The position numbers and the translations under genes are program-made. The notes beneath the pieces were generated by a model. That model was not told the DNA's origin, made no database searches, and saw only the letters and a list, made by a program, of their open reading frames with translations. A DNA stretch of 11,794 bases from contig DRZW01000066.1 in assembly GCA_011380105.1 (NCBI GenBank), positions 1-11,794 on the forward strand, given 5' to 3'. This DNA comes from Halothiobacillaceae bacterium. Its GTDB lineage: Bacteria; Pseudomonadota; Gammaproteobacteria; Halothiobacillales; Halothiobacillaceae. Of the stretch, positions 1-7,216 are shown piece after piece (within the stretch, counting starts at the first letter, position 1; every line of letters starts with the position of its first letter).

Positions 1-1151
1 ACCAGATCACGTAATTGCTGGGCGAGCCTGATTTGCTGTACCTGGTCTTTTGTCTGCTGCATTTGATTTGCCAGCTCATCAGGCACTGAGGTTTTAAGCA
101 ACCACTGCCCTTGGTTAAGCCAGCCTTCCTGCTCAAAACCTGCCGCCTGGGCGGCGTGTTGAATTTGCTCAAAGTCTACCCAGGCGGTGATGTCCTGCAA
201 GCCTGGGTATACAAAGGGGTCATTATGAGCCAAGTGGCGAAAATGGCAGCGCAACGTGCCATCCGCTCGTTCAGGATTGTATACATCTGCAGAGCGCCCG
301 CCGTAATCGAAAAGTAATATCCGAGCCGGCTTGCCCTCGGCCTGCAATTGCACAAACAAATCTTGCAAAAATACCGGCGCCTGAAGATTCAATTCACAAT
401 AAACCGAATCCGACACCGCTCGGTCTGCCAAGCGCTCGGAGACCATACGCATTGCGTTTACAATTTCCTCATTCGCCGACGCTGCACTCCAAACAAAGCG
501 CTGGCCGTCAAAACCAACGCGCATCTGCTTGACCGTATCCGGCTGATTGTACCGCCATTTCAAGCGCTCGCAGGCAAGAGCATCGAGCACTTCGTTGGCG
601 ACAATCATTCCACCTTGCCAATTGGATTGATCCAAACGAGAGATAAAACACACTTTCTCAGCAAGATGAGCAGGCAAAGCGGCAGAAAAGCGTGCGCGCT
701 GGCGCTCAATGAGTGCAGCCGAGCGTTCGATAATAAAATACCGTTCCGGCAGGCAATGAGCCTGCTCCATAGCGGGCAGCAAATCGACTGCTAATTGACC
801 TGACCCGGCTCCATATTCAACAAAATCTGCAGAGTGCTCATCTACTGAGGCAAGCCATTCACAGAGTAGCCCACGAGCAAACAATGGCGAGCGCTCGGGG
901 GCGGTTATAAAGTCACCATCCTTACCAAAACGCACTTGGCCACTGCTGTAGTAGCCCCACTGCGGGTGGTAAAGCAGTTCATCCATGTATTGCGCGAAAC
1001 TGAGTGTCTGATCAGGCTCGGCTTGCATTCGCGCGATGATGTGCTTGATTAATGCTATCGATTTTTCTTGTTCGGCATGATCTGGCACCGGCAATCTGGT
1101 CGAAACGGGTGATCCGGCCACAGCGGCACTTTGAGATCGATTAACCGACAT
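1..1151 (-). CDS. MidA/NDUFAF7-family class I SAM-dependent methyltransferase (C-terminus cut by window edge)
   Basis: This gene runs off the left edge; 383 residues are visible from an ATG at 1151. It belongs to the MidA family (formerly DUF185). Seen in the translation: the family's N-terminal block with SFAQYMDELLYHP at about 51-63 and GDFITAPERSP at 79-89, the SAM-binding glycine loop EYGAGSGQ at 112-119, ANEVLDAL at 185-192, and the C-terminal DYGG / RADGTLRCHFRH / PGLQDIT blocks between 282 and 322. Bacterial family members are usually about 380-400 residues, so only a few residues should be missing. The mitochondrial relative NDUFAF7 methylates an arginine of complex I; the bacterial substrate is not established. 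The ATG lies 5 bases after the folB stop, and AGAGGA is present 9 bases upstream, so it is very likely cotranscribed with folB. Family assignment is firm; substrate unknown. Confidence 0.93.
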   Translation of the reverse strand, partial: MSVNRSQSAAVAGSPVSTRLPVPDHAEQEKSIALIKHIIARMQAEPDQTLSFAQYMDELLYHPQWGYYSSGQVRFGKDGDFITAPERSPLFARGLLCEWLASVDEHSADFVEYGAGSGQLAVDLLPAMEQAHCLPERYFIIERSAALIERQRARFSAALPAHLAEKVCFISRLDQSNWQGGMIVANEVLDALACERLKWRYNQPDTVKQMRVGFDGQRFVWSAASANEEIVNAMRMVSERLADRAVSDSVYCELNLQAPVFLQDLFVQLQAEGKPARILLFDYGGRSADVYNPERADGTLRCHFRHLAHNDPFVYPGLQDITAWVDFEQIQHAAQAAGFEQEGWLNQGQWLLKTSVPDELANQMQQTKDQVQQIRLAQQLRDL

Positions 1152-1156
1152 GCGCG

Positions 1157-1519
1157 TTAATCCTCTGCACGACGGGTAATGCTCACCCCAACACCATCTG
1201 CCTCGGGTAGCGCATGGGGCTTGATCACCTTAAAAGAGACGGCTTTGATCGGAAAGGTCTGCAATAAGTGCTCACAGGCGCGCTCTGCGAAGGTTTCGAC
1301 TAGCTGAAAACGCCCGTTGCGAGCTAATTCTGCGACCTGTTCGCAAACTTGAGCGTAATCAACGGTCTGATCGATATGATCGGTCTGCGCAGCCGGGGTG
1401 ATGGGTGGTACATACAGAAGAATATCAACCCGCAGCGGCTGCTTTTGTTTACGCTCATGAGGCAAAATACCGATAATAGCCTCGAATTCCAACCCTTCTA
1501 CGATAATGGTATCGTTCAA
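1157..1519 (-). CDS. folB: Dihydroneopterin aldolase
   Basis: A 120-residue protein of normal FolB length. FolB converts 7,8-dihydroneopterin to 6-hydroxymethyl-7,8-dihydropterin plus glycolaldehyde in cytosolic folate synthesis. The expected active-site positions are present: GILPHER with Glu22, VDYAQV with Tyr55, FQLVETFAE with Glu75, and IKPHAL with the catalytic Lys100. The start codon is TTG at 1519. No ATG lies near the start, and AAAGG sits 9 bases upstream, so the non-ATG start is supported; an ATT at 1522 is less likely. The gene begins 26 bases after fimX ends and is followed 5 bases later by the midA-like gene. In many gammaproteobacteria folK lies between folB and the methyltransferase gene; here it is absent, so HPPK must be encoded elsewhere. 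Confidence 0.95.
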   Translation of the reverse strand: MNDTIIVEGLEFEAIIGILPHERKQKQPLRVDILLYVPPITPAAQTDHIDQTVDYAQVCEQVAELARNGRFQLVETFAERACEHLLQTFPIKAVSFKVIKPHALPEADGVGVSITRRAED

Positions 1520-1545
1520 AATAATTAGCCTTTGTTTATTGACGC

Positions 1546-3630
1546 TTAAACAGCCTGAAGCTCAGGTTCTTCTTTCACCCCTTCAATAAATTCACCCTGA
1601 GCAAAATCGACACCCATCGGCCAGAGCAATTGCAAGGTGATGGCATCTTCGACATTGGGCACAATTACCTTGAGATTGCGATTCTTGAGTTGCTCAATGA
1701 TGCGGCCAACCTGCTCCTGGCGCTCGGTTTCATTACTAAATTCCTCCAGTAGCGCGGGAGAGAGCTTTACTTGTGCGACCTTAAGGTGATCGAAGATCTG
1801 GAAGGCCTCATCATTGTCGCCAAAATCATCCACGATAAGCGTGCCACCCAATGGTGCCAGCCCATCATGTAAATCAGCCAGATGTCGCAGCATGTGTCCA
1901 GCTACGGTGGTGCTAACCTGAATGACTAACCGGTCTTCTGGTAAGCGGGTCATCGCCAAGCGGCTAATCAGCCACTGAGTAAACTCGGTGTCTTTCAGCG
2001 ATTCTTCGCTGATACGAATATAAAGCTGACGCTCCCGACCGAGCTTGATTCCTTTTTGAATTTGCTTGATCGCCGAGAGCAGTACCCAACGGTCAATGGA
2101 CTGAATCAAGCCAGTGCGGCGTGCTTGCTCCATAAATTCAGCCGGACTGATCTGCTCACCATATTCATCCAACATACGAATGAATACTTCGAAACGCTCT
2201 CGGCTGGTATCACCTGTCAATGGCACAATAGGCTGATACACAAGGGTAAATCGAGATTCTTTAAGCGCCTTCTTGATACGCCGTGCCCAGGCCTCTTCTT
2301 GTTCACGTTCACTGGCCGTTTTTAGATCCGGCTGGTATTCCCGCACCACGTGGACGCCTTCTTTAGCGGCTTCTAGCCCAGCCCGCTCAACCCGGTGGAC
2401 CAGATCGGAAGGCTGGTCAGGTGAGTTTTCATCTGCAATCAAATAACCGATCGCGGTTTTGAGGGTGATTGATGTGGTATCTTTGGTATAAACATATTCA
2501 CGCGCTACATCCACCAACATCTTAGTTAGAGCACTGGCTTCACTCGCTTCACCTTCTTCCTGAAAGATCAAAAACGAGAATGCACCATGACGTGCCACCA
2601 CCGCGTTTTCTGGTAAGGCCGCTTCAATCTGTTTGCCAAACTCAGTTAGCACATCGTCCATGCCCGTGGTGCCAACAAGCTCTTTAGTCCGCTCGTGGTT
2701 GGTGATTTCCAGCAAAGCGAGAATTGCATGTCCCGAACCTTGGGCGCGGATACTGCCAACCCGCTCAGCCATTCGTTCAAACAGATAATTGCGATTATAT
2801 AACCCAGTTAGCAGATCGCGCCGCGATAAGTATTCGAGCTGTTCGGAAACCGCCTCATCTTCATGTTTGATCTCTTTGGCGAATAATTGCAGGCAAGGCT
2901 CACCCTCATAACTCGCCATGCTGGAGTGAAGTTCGAGTTCAAAAGACTCTTCGCGCGCGCCGCGAAAATTAAAGCGTGCCCGCGCCCCCGGCTGACGTAA
3001 GAACTGCTTTAGATCTTGTGCGCTGCCAGCTTCAACCAAATCCAAAATAGGCTCATTTTCCAGTTCTGCCAGAGTGGCAAAGCCCATCATATCCACGTAA
3101 GCCTGGTTAGCGTAAATATGCAGACCATCATGAACATAGGCCACCGGCTCGGCTGATCCATCAATCAGTTTTTCACAGCGCCGCTCTGCACCCTCCAACA
3201 GTTTTTTCTGCTCCAGAAAACGACGATTGAGCATGCTGGTCTGAGCCGCGCGGATCAGCATGATTTCCGTTAATTCTTCATCGGTAATCACACAAAACGC
3301 CCCAATGGCATAAAGCTTGTTTAGCGTTTCGGCCTTACCGGTCGAAAACACAACAATGGGAACCCAGCGATTTAGCTCTCGCTGATGCGCTTGATGGTCA
3401 CATAAGCTCTGTAGCTGATTTTGTAAACCGGATTTAACGTCAATGTAGACTACATCTACCTGGTCATTATTAAGCATCTTTTTAGCTGCATTAATATCAG
3501 CAGCGTGCTCCACTTTGGCGGCAAGACCGGCATTACGCAACTGCCCTCGGAGTGCAACGGCTTCATTGATCGATTCGGTCAAATACAGGATGGATAACGA
3601 GACCCCCTGCAAACTGATTAACTCAGCCAC
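1546..3630 (-). CDS. fimX: FimX-like c-di-GMP receptor (degenerate REC-PAS-GGDEF-EAL), type IV pilus regulator
   Basis: About 694 residues, close to Pseudomonas aeruginosa FimX (691 as I recall). Domains in order: REC-like fold at about 13-130 without the usual acidic pair; PAS at about 150-255 containing YVHDGLHIYANQAY; GGDEF at about 267-430 with DLLTGLYNR but HGAFSF where GGDEF should be (about 348-353); EAL at about 445-694 with EVF instead of EAL (about 481-483). VDDFG and the final QGEF are kept, but the usual metal-binding Glu of the TES-type strand is replaced (IQVSTT). Known FimX proteins bind c-di-GMP with the EAL domain, have little or no catalysis, and act with PilZ/PilB at the cell pole to promote pilus assembly; that role is inferred here. 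The frame stays open to a TTG at 3636, but GGAGG at 3637-3641 abuts that codon and sits 6 bases before GTG 3630, so I start at 3630. It overlaps the upstream gene by 8 bases, suggesting translational coupling. Confidence 0.88.
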   Translation of the reverse strand: MAELISLQGVSLSILYLTESINEAVALRGQLRNAGLAAKVEHAADINAAKKMLNNDQVDVVYIDVKSGLQNQLQSLCDHQAHQRELNRWVPIVVFSTGKAETLNKLYAIGAFCVITDEELTEIMLIRAAQTSMLNRRFLEQKKLLEGAERRCEKLIDGSAEPVAYVHDGLHIYANQAYVDMMGFATLAELENEPILDLVEAGSAQDLKQFLRQPGARARFNFRGAREESFELELHSSMASYEGEPCLQLFAKEIKHEDEAVSEQLEYLSRRDLLTGLYNRNYLFERMAERVGSIRAQGSGHAILALLEITNHERTKELVGTTGMDDVLTEFGKQIEAALPENAVVARHGAFSFLIFQEEGEASEASALTKMLVDVAREYVYTKDTTSITLKTAIGYLIADENSPDQPSDLVHRVERAGLEAAKEGVHVVREYQPDLKTASEREQEEAWARRIKKALKESRFTLVYQPIVPLTGDTSRERFEVFIRMLDEYGEQISPAEFMEQARRTGLIQSIDRWVLLSAIKQIQKGIKLGRERQLYIRISEESLKDTEFTQWLISRLAMTRLPEDRLVIQVSTTVAGHMLRHLADLHDGLAPLGGTLIVDDFGDNDEAFQIFDHLKVAQVKLSPALLEEFSNETERQEQVGRIIEQLKNRNLKVIVPNVEDAITLQLLWPMGVDFAQGEFIEGVKEEPELQAV

Positions 3631-5335
3631 ATGCAACCTCCATTAACTGATAAGAAACGTCCTGTTCAATAGGCTTACCAAGCTCGATGCGCTGCTCGAC
3701 ACCATCATGATCAACCACGCGTAGCACCTGTCCACGCAAGCTTTCCTGCGTTGGCAGGATAATATAATCAAACTTGCCATTTGTAGAACTTATAAACACC
3801 GGCCAGCTCTCTGCCTGCCCCATGCGGGCACCTTCCGGGTAGGCAAAAAACGCAGACCATTGCCCGGAAAATTGCTCCACACCCACATCAACTACGTCGA
3901 GTTGTTCATTGACATGACGCAACCAGCGGGCTACAGCGACATAAAATGTATCTATTTTCTGAGCCGAAGCGCCTTCAGACTCGATAAACATTACATCACC
4001 TACCTGTATACGGCATTTACCCTTCTCAGGCCAGCGGACACGCAAACCACCATCGGAGACATCAATTAATTCCCACCGCCGTGGACGGTTGAATGACACT
4101 TTAGGGGTTCGGTCTCCTTTCGGGATGCCTTCATAATTCAAATCTTCGGCCGGTTTGGTGCGATCAAGATTAAGTTCTAAGGGTTTGTGTTTTTTTGCAG
4201 CGGTTGAATTGTGCTTGCGCGCAGGGCTGTCTTCCGTGCCCAGCCAGTCAATACCAGATAACGCCAAACGCGTGTTGATTTTATCACCCGAAGCGGTGGC
4301 CTGTTGCAGCAGTTGCTGATGCGCGCTGTAAAATCCGGCGGTAACCCATACCCAGGGCTTTTGATCTTGTTCTTGATCTGACTTGATCTTTTTTCGCGTC
4401 TTTCGCGGGATGATAAATAGCTGCAGGCGAGCCAGAAAGCGATCAAGCTGATGTTGGCACCCTTTGTCGATGTCGTTACGGGCTTTATCGGAGAATAATT
4501 CCTCGACATCAACAAAAATTCGTTTGCCAGCGGTGTACCCTTTGGAAATCGCCACATGCGGGGCGATACGTCCGCTGATATCTAAATAACGCCCCATCGA
4601 TTCTGTCGGCTCAGAACGCAAACGCACATAGCCAGACAGATGGCGCAGACAATCGAGCATTTCCTCCATATCCTCGCAGCGCAGGGCATATGGGTTGACC
4701 ATCGCCAGCATCAGGATGGCCAGATATGAGGCGCGAACCGAAACCCAACCTTGGTGATGTTTATGGAATAAGTATTCACGCGCTTGCCGCGCTACTTTAT
4801 GTAAGTGCTGGTAAAGCCTTTCCGGAACTGGCACATAGGCTTGAAAGCAGTCTAGTATCAACAGACTAACCGCGCGCACCCGGGCATGATGCAGTGCCAA
4901 TAGGTGCTCTTGCTTGCAGTTTAACCGCTCATGAACCGATAGTATGCGAGCTTCATTAAATTCCGCGCCCCCCTTACTGTAACGCTCGTGGGTGCCTGCC
5001 AGCCGGAATTCAAGTTTAAATAATTGTTCACTAACATTCAACGAATCGAGCAATACAAATAACTGCTTGCGCGCCCGCGCGCTTAATGGAACGCTCGATT
5101 GCTTAAAACTCAACCTCAATCGGTGGATAAGCGCTTCGGCCAACGAGCCTAATTCATCCACCAAAGGCCTCAAGGTGTTATTTGGGCAATCCTGCAGGGT
5201 CTGGTGATGCTCAATGAGGAAACGATTCAGCAACGCCAACGCTTCTGCCGGCTCAGTAAAAGCAGACTTTTCACGTAACTGATAAAGTTTTTGTAGAGTC
5301 TCGCGGCATTTATTTTCCGGTTTCATTCCTTGCAT
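3623..5335 (-). CDS. PilZ-like domain protein encoded upstream of fimX
   Basis: A 570-residue cytosolic protein with no signal peptide or clear membrane helix. Residues 1-345 are predicted mostly helical and rich in Leu, Gln and His; I recognise no named domain there. A hydrophilic linker follows at about 365-412, rich in Lys, Asp and Thr. From about 412 to 510 there is a PilZ-like beta domain: an Arg-rich strip (NRPRRW, 416-421) followed by DVSDGG at 425-430, which fits the (D/N)xSxxG half of the PilZ c-di-GMP motif. The upstream RxxxR half is not exact, so ligand binding is uncertain. The start is ATG 5335 with GAGGAA 9 bases upstream; a second Met occurs at residue 4. The 3' end overlaps fimX by 8 bases, which suggests the two products act in the same c-di-GMP/type IV pilus pathway. 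The exact function is unknown. Confidence 0.75.
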   Translation of the reverse strand: MQGMKPENKCRETLQKLYQLREKSAFTEPAEALALLNRFLIEHHQTLQDCPNNTLRPLVDELGSLAEALIHRLRLSFKQSSVPLSARARKQLFVLLDSLNVSEQLFKLEFRLAGTHERYSKGGAEFNEARILSVHERLNCKQEHLLALHHARVRAVSLLILDCFQAYVPVPERLYQHLHKVARQAREYLFHKHHQGWVSVRASYLAILMLAMVNPYALRCEDMEEMLDCLRHLSGYVRLRSEPTESMGRYLDISGRIAPHVAISKGYTAGKRIFVDVEELFSDKARNDIDKGCQHQLDRFLARLQLFIIPRKTRKKIKSDQEQDQKPWVWVTAGFYSAHQQLLQQATASGDKINTRLALSGIDWLGTEDSPARKHNSTAAKKHKPLELNLDRTKPAEDLNYEGIPKGDRTPKVSFNRPRRWELIDVSDGGLRVRWPEKGKCRIQVGDVMFIESEGASAQKIDTFYVAVARWLRHVNEQLDVVDVGVEQFSGQWSAFFAYPEGARMGQAESWPVFISSTNGKFDYIILPTQESLRGQVLRVVDHDGVEQRIELGKPIEQDVSYQLMEVACG

Positions 5336-5505
5336 TGGTCATCGTTCCTCAGGATGAAAGTAACCATCGGTTCAATAGTAGACTGGTGTTTGTGACAAAT
5401 CACGGCAGGTTTGTTGCGCGTTAAGGCTGCTCATCATATCGCATCAAACAAAACGTTGCGAAACTAGCATAGCACTCTAAACGTGTAACACTGATAACTA
5501 AACAA
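5336..5505 (-). other. Intergenic gap between epmB and the PilZ-like gene
   Basis: This 170-base gap separates the epmB stop from the first gene of the PilZ-like/fimX/folB/midA cluster, all on the minus strand. I see no gene in it and no stem followed by a T-run that would make an intrinsic terminator. A minus-strand TATGAT (5437-5432) could be a -10 box, with CGCAAC as a poor -35 about 16 bases upstream. This is suggestive only; the cluster's promoter most likely lies in this gap. Confidence 0.3.
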
Positions 5506-6417
5506 CTACGCGAGATGCTGTTTGCTGACACTGCCTGGCGGTTCACATACATAGCGCGGCACCAGATAACCCGGCAGGCGCGCCCGCATCTGATCCAAAA
5601 GAGCCAAGCCTTCTTCAATGGGGACATAAAAATGCGCACCACCGGCTACCTGGTCGAGTTGATGCAGGTAATATGGCAAAATCCGCTGCGAAAACAAGCG
5701 TTCAGATAAAACTAATTGCGTTTGCAGATCATCATTCACGCCTTTAAGCAAAACGGTTTGATTTAGCAAGTGCACACCCGCCTGGCTCAAATGCTGCATA
5801 ACCGCTTTGGTTTGCCTGCCTAGTTCATCTGGATGATTAACATGCGTCACCAATACGACTGGAACAGGCGTAGATGCGAGCATCGCCACAAGCTCAGCAT
5901 CCACCCGCTGAGGATTAACTGTTGGGGTTCGGCTATGCAGCCGTAACCGGGTAATGCCGGTTTGCTCAGTTAACCGCCTAATTACCATCGCTAATCTGCG
6001 GTTTGACACCGACAGCGGATCACCCCCCGACAAAATCACTTCAGTAATCTCAGGGTGGTCATTGAGATAAGCAACCACCTGATCCATCTTATCGGCATCA
6101 ATCCGCTGATCTTGATAAGGAAAATGGCGGCGAAAGCAATATCGACAATGCACCGCACAGCTGCCAGTGAGAATCAGCAATACCCGACCATGATACTTAT
6201 GTAGCAATCCGGGGAAGACGCCCGAATCCAGATCCCCCACCGGGTCTGGGGCAAACCCAGGCACAGTCTGATTTTCGATGGGGTCAGCTTTAAATTGGCG
6301 CAGCAATGCTTCGGGATTATTACTTTGCGCGATCTGTCCTTTTATGTAGTCGGTTAGCAACTCCGGAAAAGCATTTGTGGCATCAGTTGCGGCGGCTTCT
6401 TGGTTCATTTTAGTCAT
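5506..6417 (-). CDS. epmB: EF-P beta-lysylation protein EpmB (radical SAM lysine 2,3-aminomutase)
   Basis: EpmB isomerises L-alpha-lysine to (R)-beta-lysine, which EpmA then attaches to EF-P. It needs SAM, a [4Fe-4S] cluster and PLP. Seen in the 303-residue product: PGLLHKYHGR at 69-78, the radical-SAM motif CAVHCRYC with Cys87, Cys91 and Cys94, SGGDPL at 130-135, HSRTP at 161-165, and GYLVPRY near the end. Lys299 in PPGSVSK aligns with the PLP lysine of the PGGGGK motif in lysine 2,3-aminomutases. The frame is open up to 6606, but that would overlap efp and bring no conserved sequence; ATG 6417 (MTKMNQ) is chosen, with ATG 6408 possible. E. coli EpmB is about 342 residues, so roughly 40-50 N-terminal residues are missing. 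There is no Shine-Dalgarno before ATG 6417, and a promoter ends almost exactly there (see separate entry). The gene diverges from efp. Confidence 0.94.
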   Translation of the reverse strand: MTKMNQEAAATDATNAFPELLTDYIKGQIAQSNNPEALLRQFKADPIENQTVPGFAPDPVGDLDSGVFPGLLHKYHGRVLLILTGSCAVHCRYCFRRHFPYQDQRIDADKMDQVVAYLNDHPEITEVILSGGDPLSVSNRRLAMVIRRLTEQTGITRLRLHSRTPTVNPQRVDAELVAMLASTPVPVVLVTHVNHPDELGRQTKAVMQHLSQAGVHLLNQTVLLKGVNDDLQTQLVLSERLFSQRILPYYLHQLDQVAGGAHFYVPIEEGLALLDQMRARLPGYLVPRYVCEPPGSVSKQHLA

Positions 6418-6453
6418 TTGAGGTATTATCCGCGCATTGAACGTTTCTGGCAA
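6400..6453. promoter_or_regulatory. Overlapping divergent sigma70-type promoters of epmB and efp
   Basis: Minus strand, for epmB: TTGCCA (6453-6448), 17-base spacer, GATAAT (6430-6425). The expected RNA start is about 6418, at the ATG. Plus strand, for efp: TTGGTT (6400-6405), 18-base spacer, TATTAT (6424-6429). The expected start is about 6436, giving a leader of about 63 bases. The two -10 boxes are the same bases read on opposite strands. Positions and spacing are seen directly; activity is inferred. Confidence 0.6.
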
Positions 6454-6498
6454 AAGGGAAAAGCTGGTTACAAAATCACGCAAAGGTTTTGAATTTCT

Positions 6499-7068
6499 AT
6501 GGCAAGTTACAGCACCAATGAGTTTAAGAGCGGTTTGAAGGTCATGCTCGATGGCGACCCGGCAACCATTATTGAAAACGAGTTTGTTAAACCAGGCAAA
6601 GGGCAAGCTTTTAACCGGGTTAAATTGAAAAACTTAAAAACCGGTAAAACCATCGAGCGCACCTTCAAATCCGGCGAAACTATCGAAGCGGCTGATGTCA
6701 TCGAAACCGAAATGCAATACCTGTACAATGATGGTCAAGACTGGTATTTCATGGATCCGGAAACCTTCGAACAGATTAATGCCAATGAGAACGCAGTTGG
6801 TGATGCGAAACATTGGTTAAAAGAACAGGATATCTGCAGTGTCACCCTGCACGATGGTGTACCTATTTTAGTGCTTCCGCCCAACCACGTTGAGCTTAAA
6901 GTCGTGGAAACCGACCCAGGCTTGCGCGGTGACACGGCCACCGGCGGCACCAAACCGGCCACACTGGAAACCGGGGCGGTGGTTAAGGTACCGCTGTTTA
7001 TTGAAGAGGGCGAAACACTGCGTTGCGATACCCGCACTGGGGAGTATCTTTCCCGGGTTAAAAATTAA
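6499..7068 (+). CDS. efp: Translation elongation factor P
   Basis: A 189-residue protein of standard bacterial EF-P length. EF-P binds between the ribosomal P and E sites and relieves stalling at polyproline stretches. The N-terminal KOW-like domain carries the modification loop [10 protein letters not shown] with Lys34 at the tip, the residue that EpmA beta-lysylates. The C-terminal OB domain ends with the typical RTGEYLSRV. The start is ATG 6499. AAAGG at 6482-6486 is a weak, somewhat distant ribosome-binding site. The gene is transcribed away from epmB and followed after 148 bases by epmA on the same strand, so the modification machinery sits around its own substrate. No frame damage or unusual composition is seen. 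Confidence 0.98.
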   Translation: MASYSTNEFKSGLKVMLDGDPATIIENEFVKPGKGQAFNRVKLKNLKTGKTIERTFKSGETIEAADVIETEMQYLYNDGQDWYFMDPETFEQINANENAVGDAKHWLKEQDICSVTLHDGVPILVLPPNHVELKVVETDPGLRGDTATGGTKPATLETGAVVKVPLFIEEGETLRCDTRTGEYLSRVKN

Positions 7069-7216
7069 TGATCGCATCGCAAAACCTACCTGCAGCTCGC
7101 TTGCTGGTCGCGTGCGTGTTCGCTTTAGCCACATTTTTTTGATATGACTCATCGCTTACTGTGTGACTTTATGCCCTCGAGCTTGCTCGTTACAGTTTTT
7201 CGAAAGCCCTAACGGC
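7069..7216 (+). other. Intergenic gap between efp and epmA
   Basis: This gap of 148 bases contains a T-run near 7133-7139, but only a broken, weak stem precedes it (TGGT...GCG/CGC...AGCCA). I do not call a terminator. No strong promoter for epmA is visible, so read-through from efp is the simplest reading. Confidence 0.3.

Noticed and set aside
348..794. 148-codon plus-strand open frame at the left edge
   Set aside because: It is antisense to the MidA-family gene, whose conserved blocks run continuously through this stretch.
4177..4557. 126-codon minus-strand frame inside the PilZ-like gene
   Set aside because: It is an alternative frame of a long intact gene, with no start signal or family resemblance.
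6418..6606. Longer epmB reading frame starting at 6606
   Set aside because: It overlaps the start of efp on the other strand, crosses the shared promoter, and the added residues do not resemble EpmB.
7090..7140. Intrinsic terminator after efp
   Set aside because: There is a T-run at about 7133-7139, but the stem before it is short and interrupted; not called.
7163..7216. Longer epmA start at GTG 7163
   Set aside because: Family homology begins at MNQSWRPGAS from ATG 7217; the extra 18 residues look like translated intergenic DNA.
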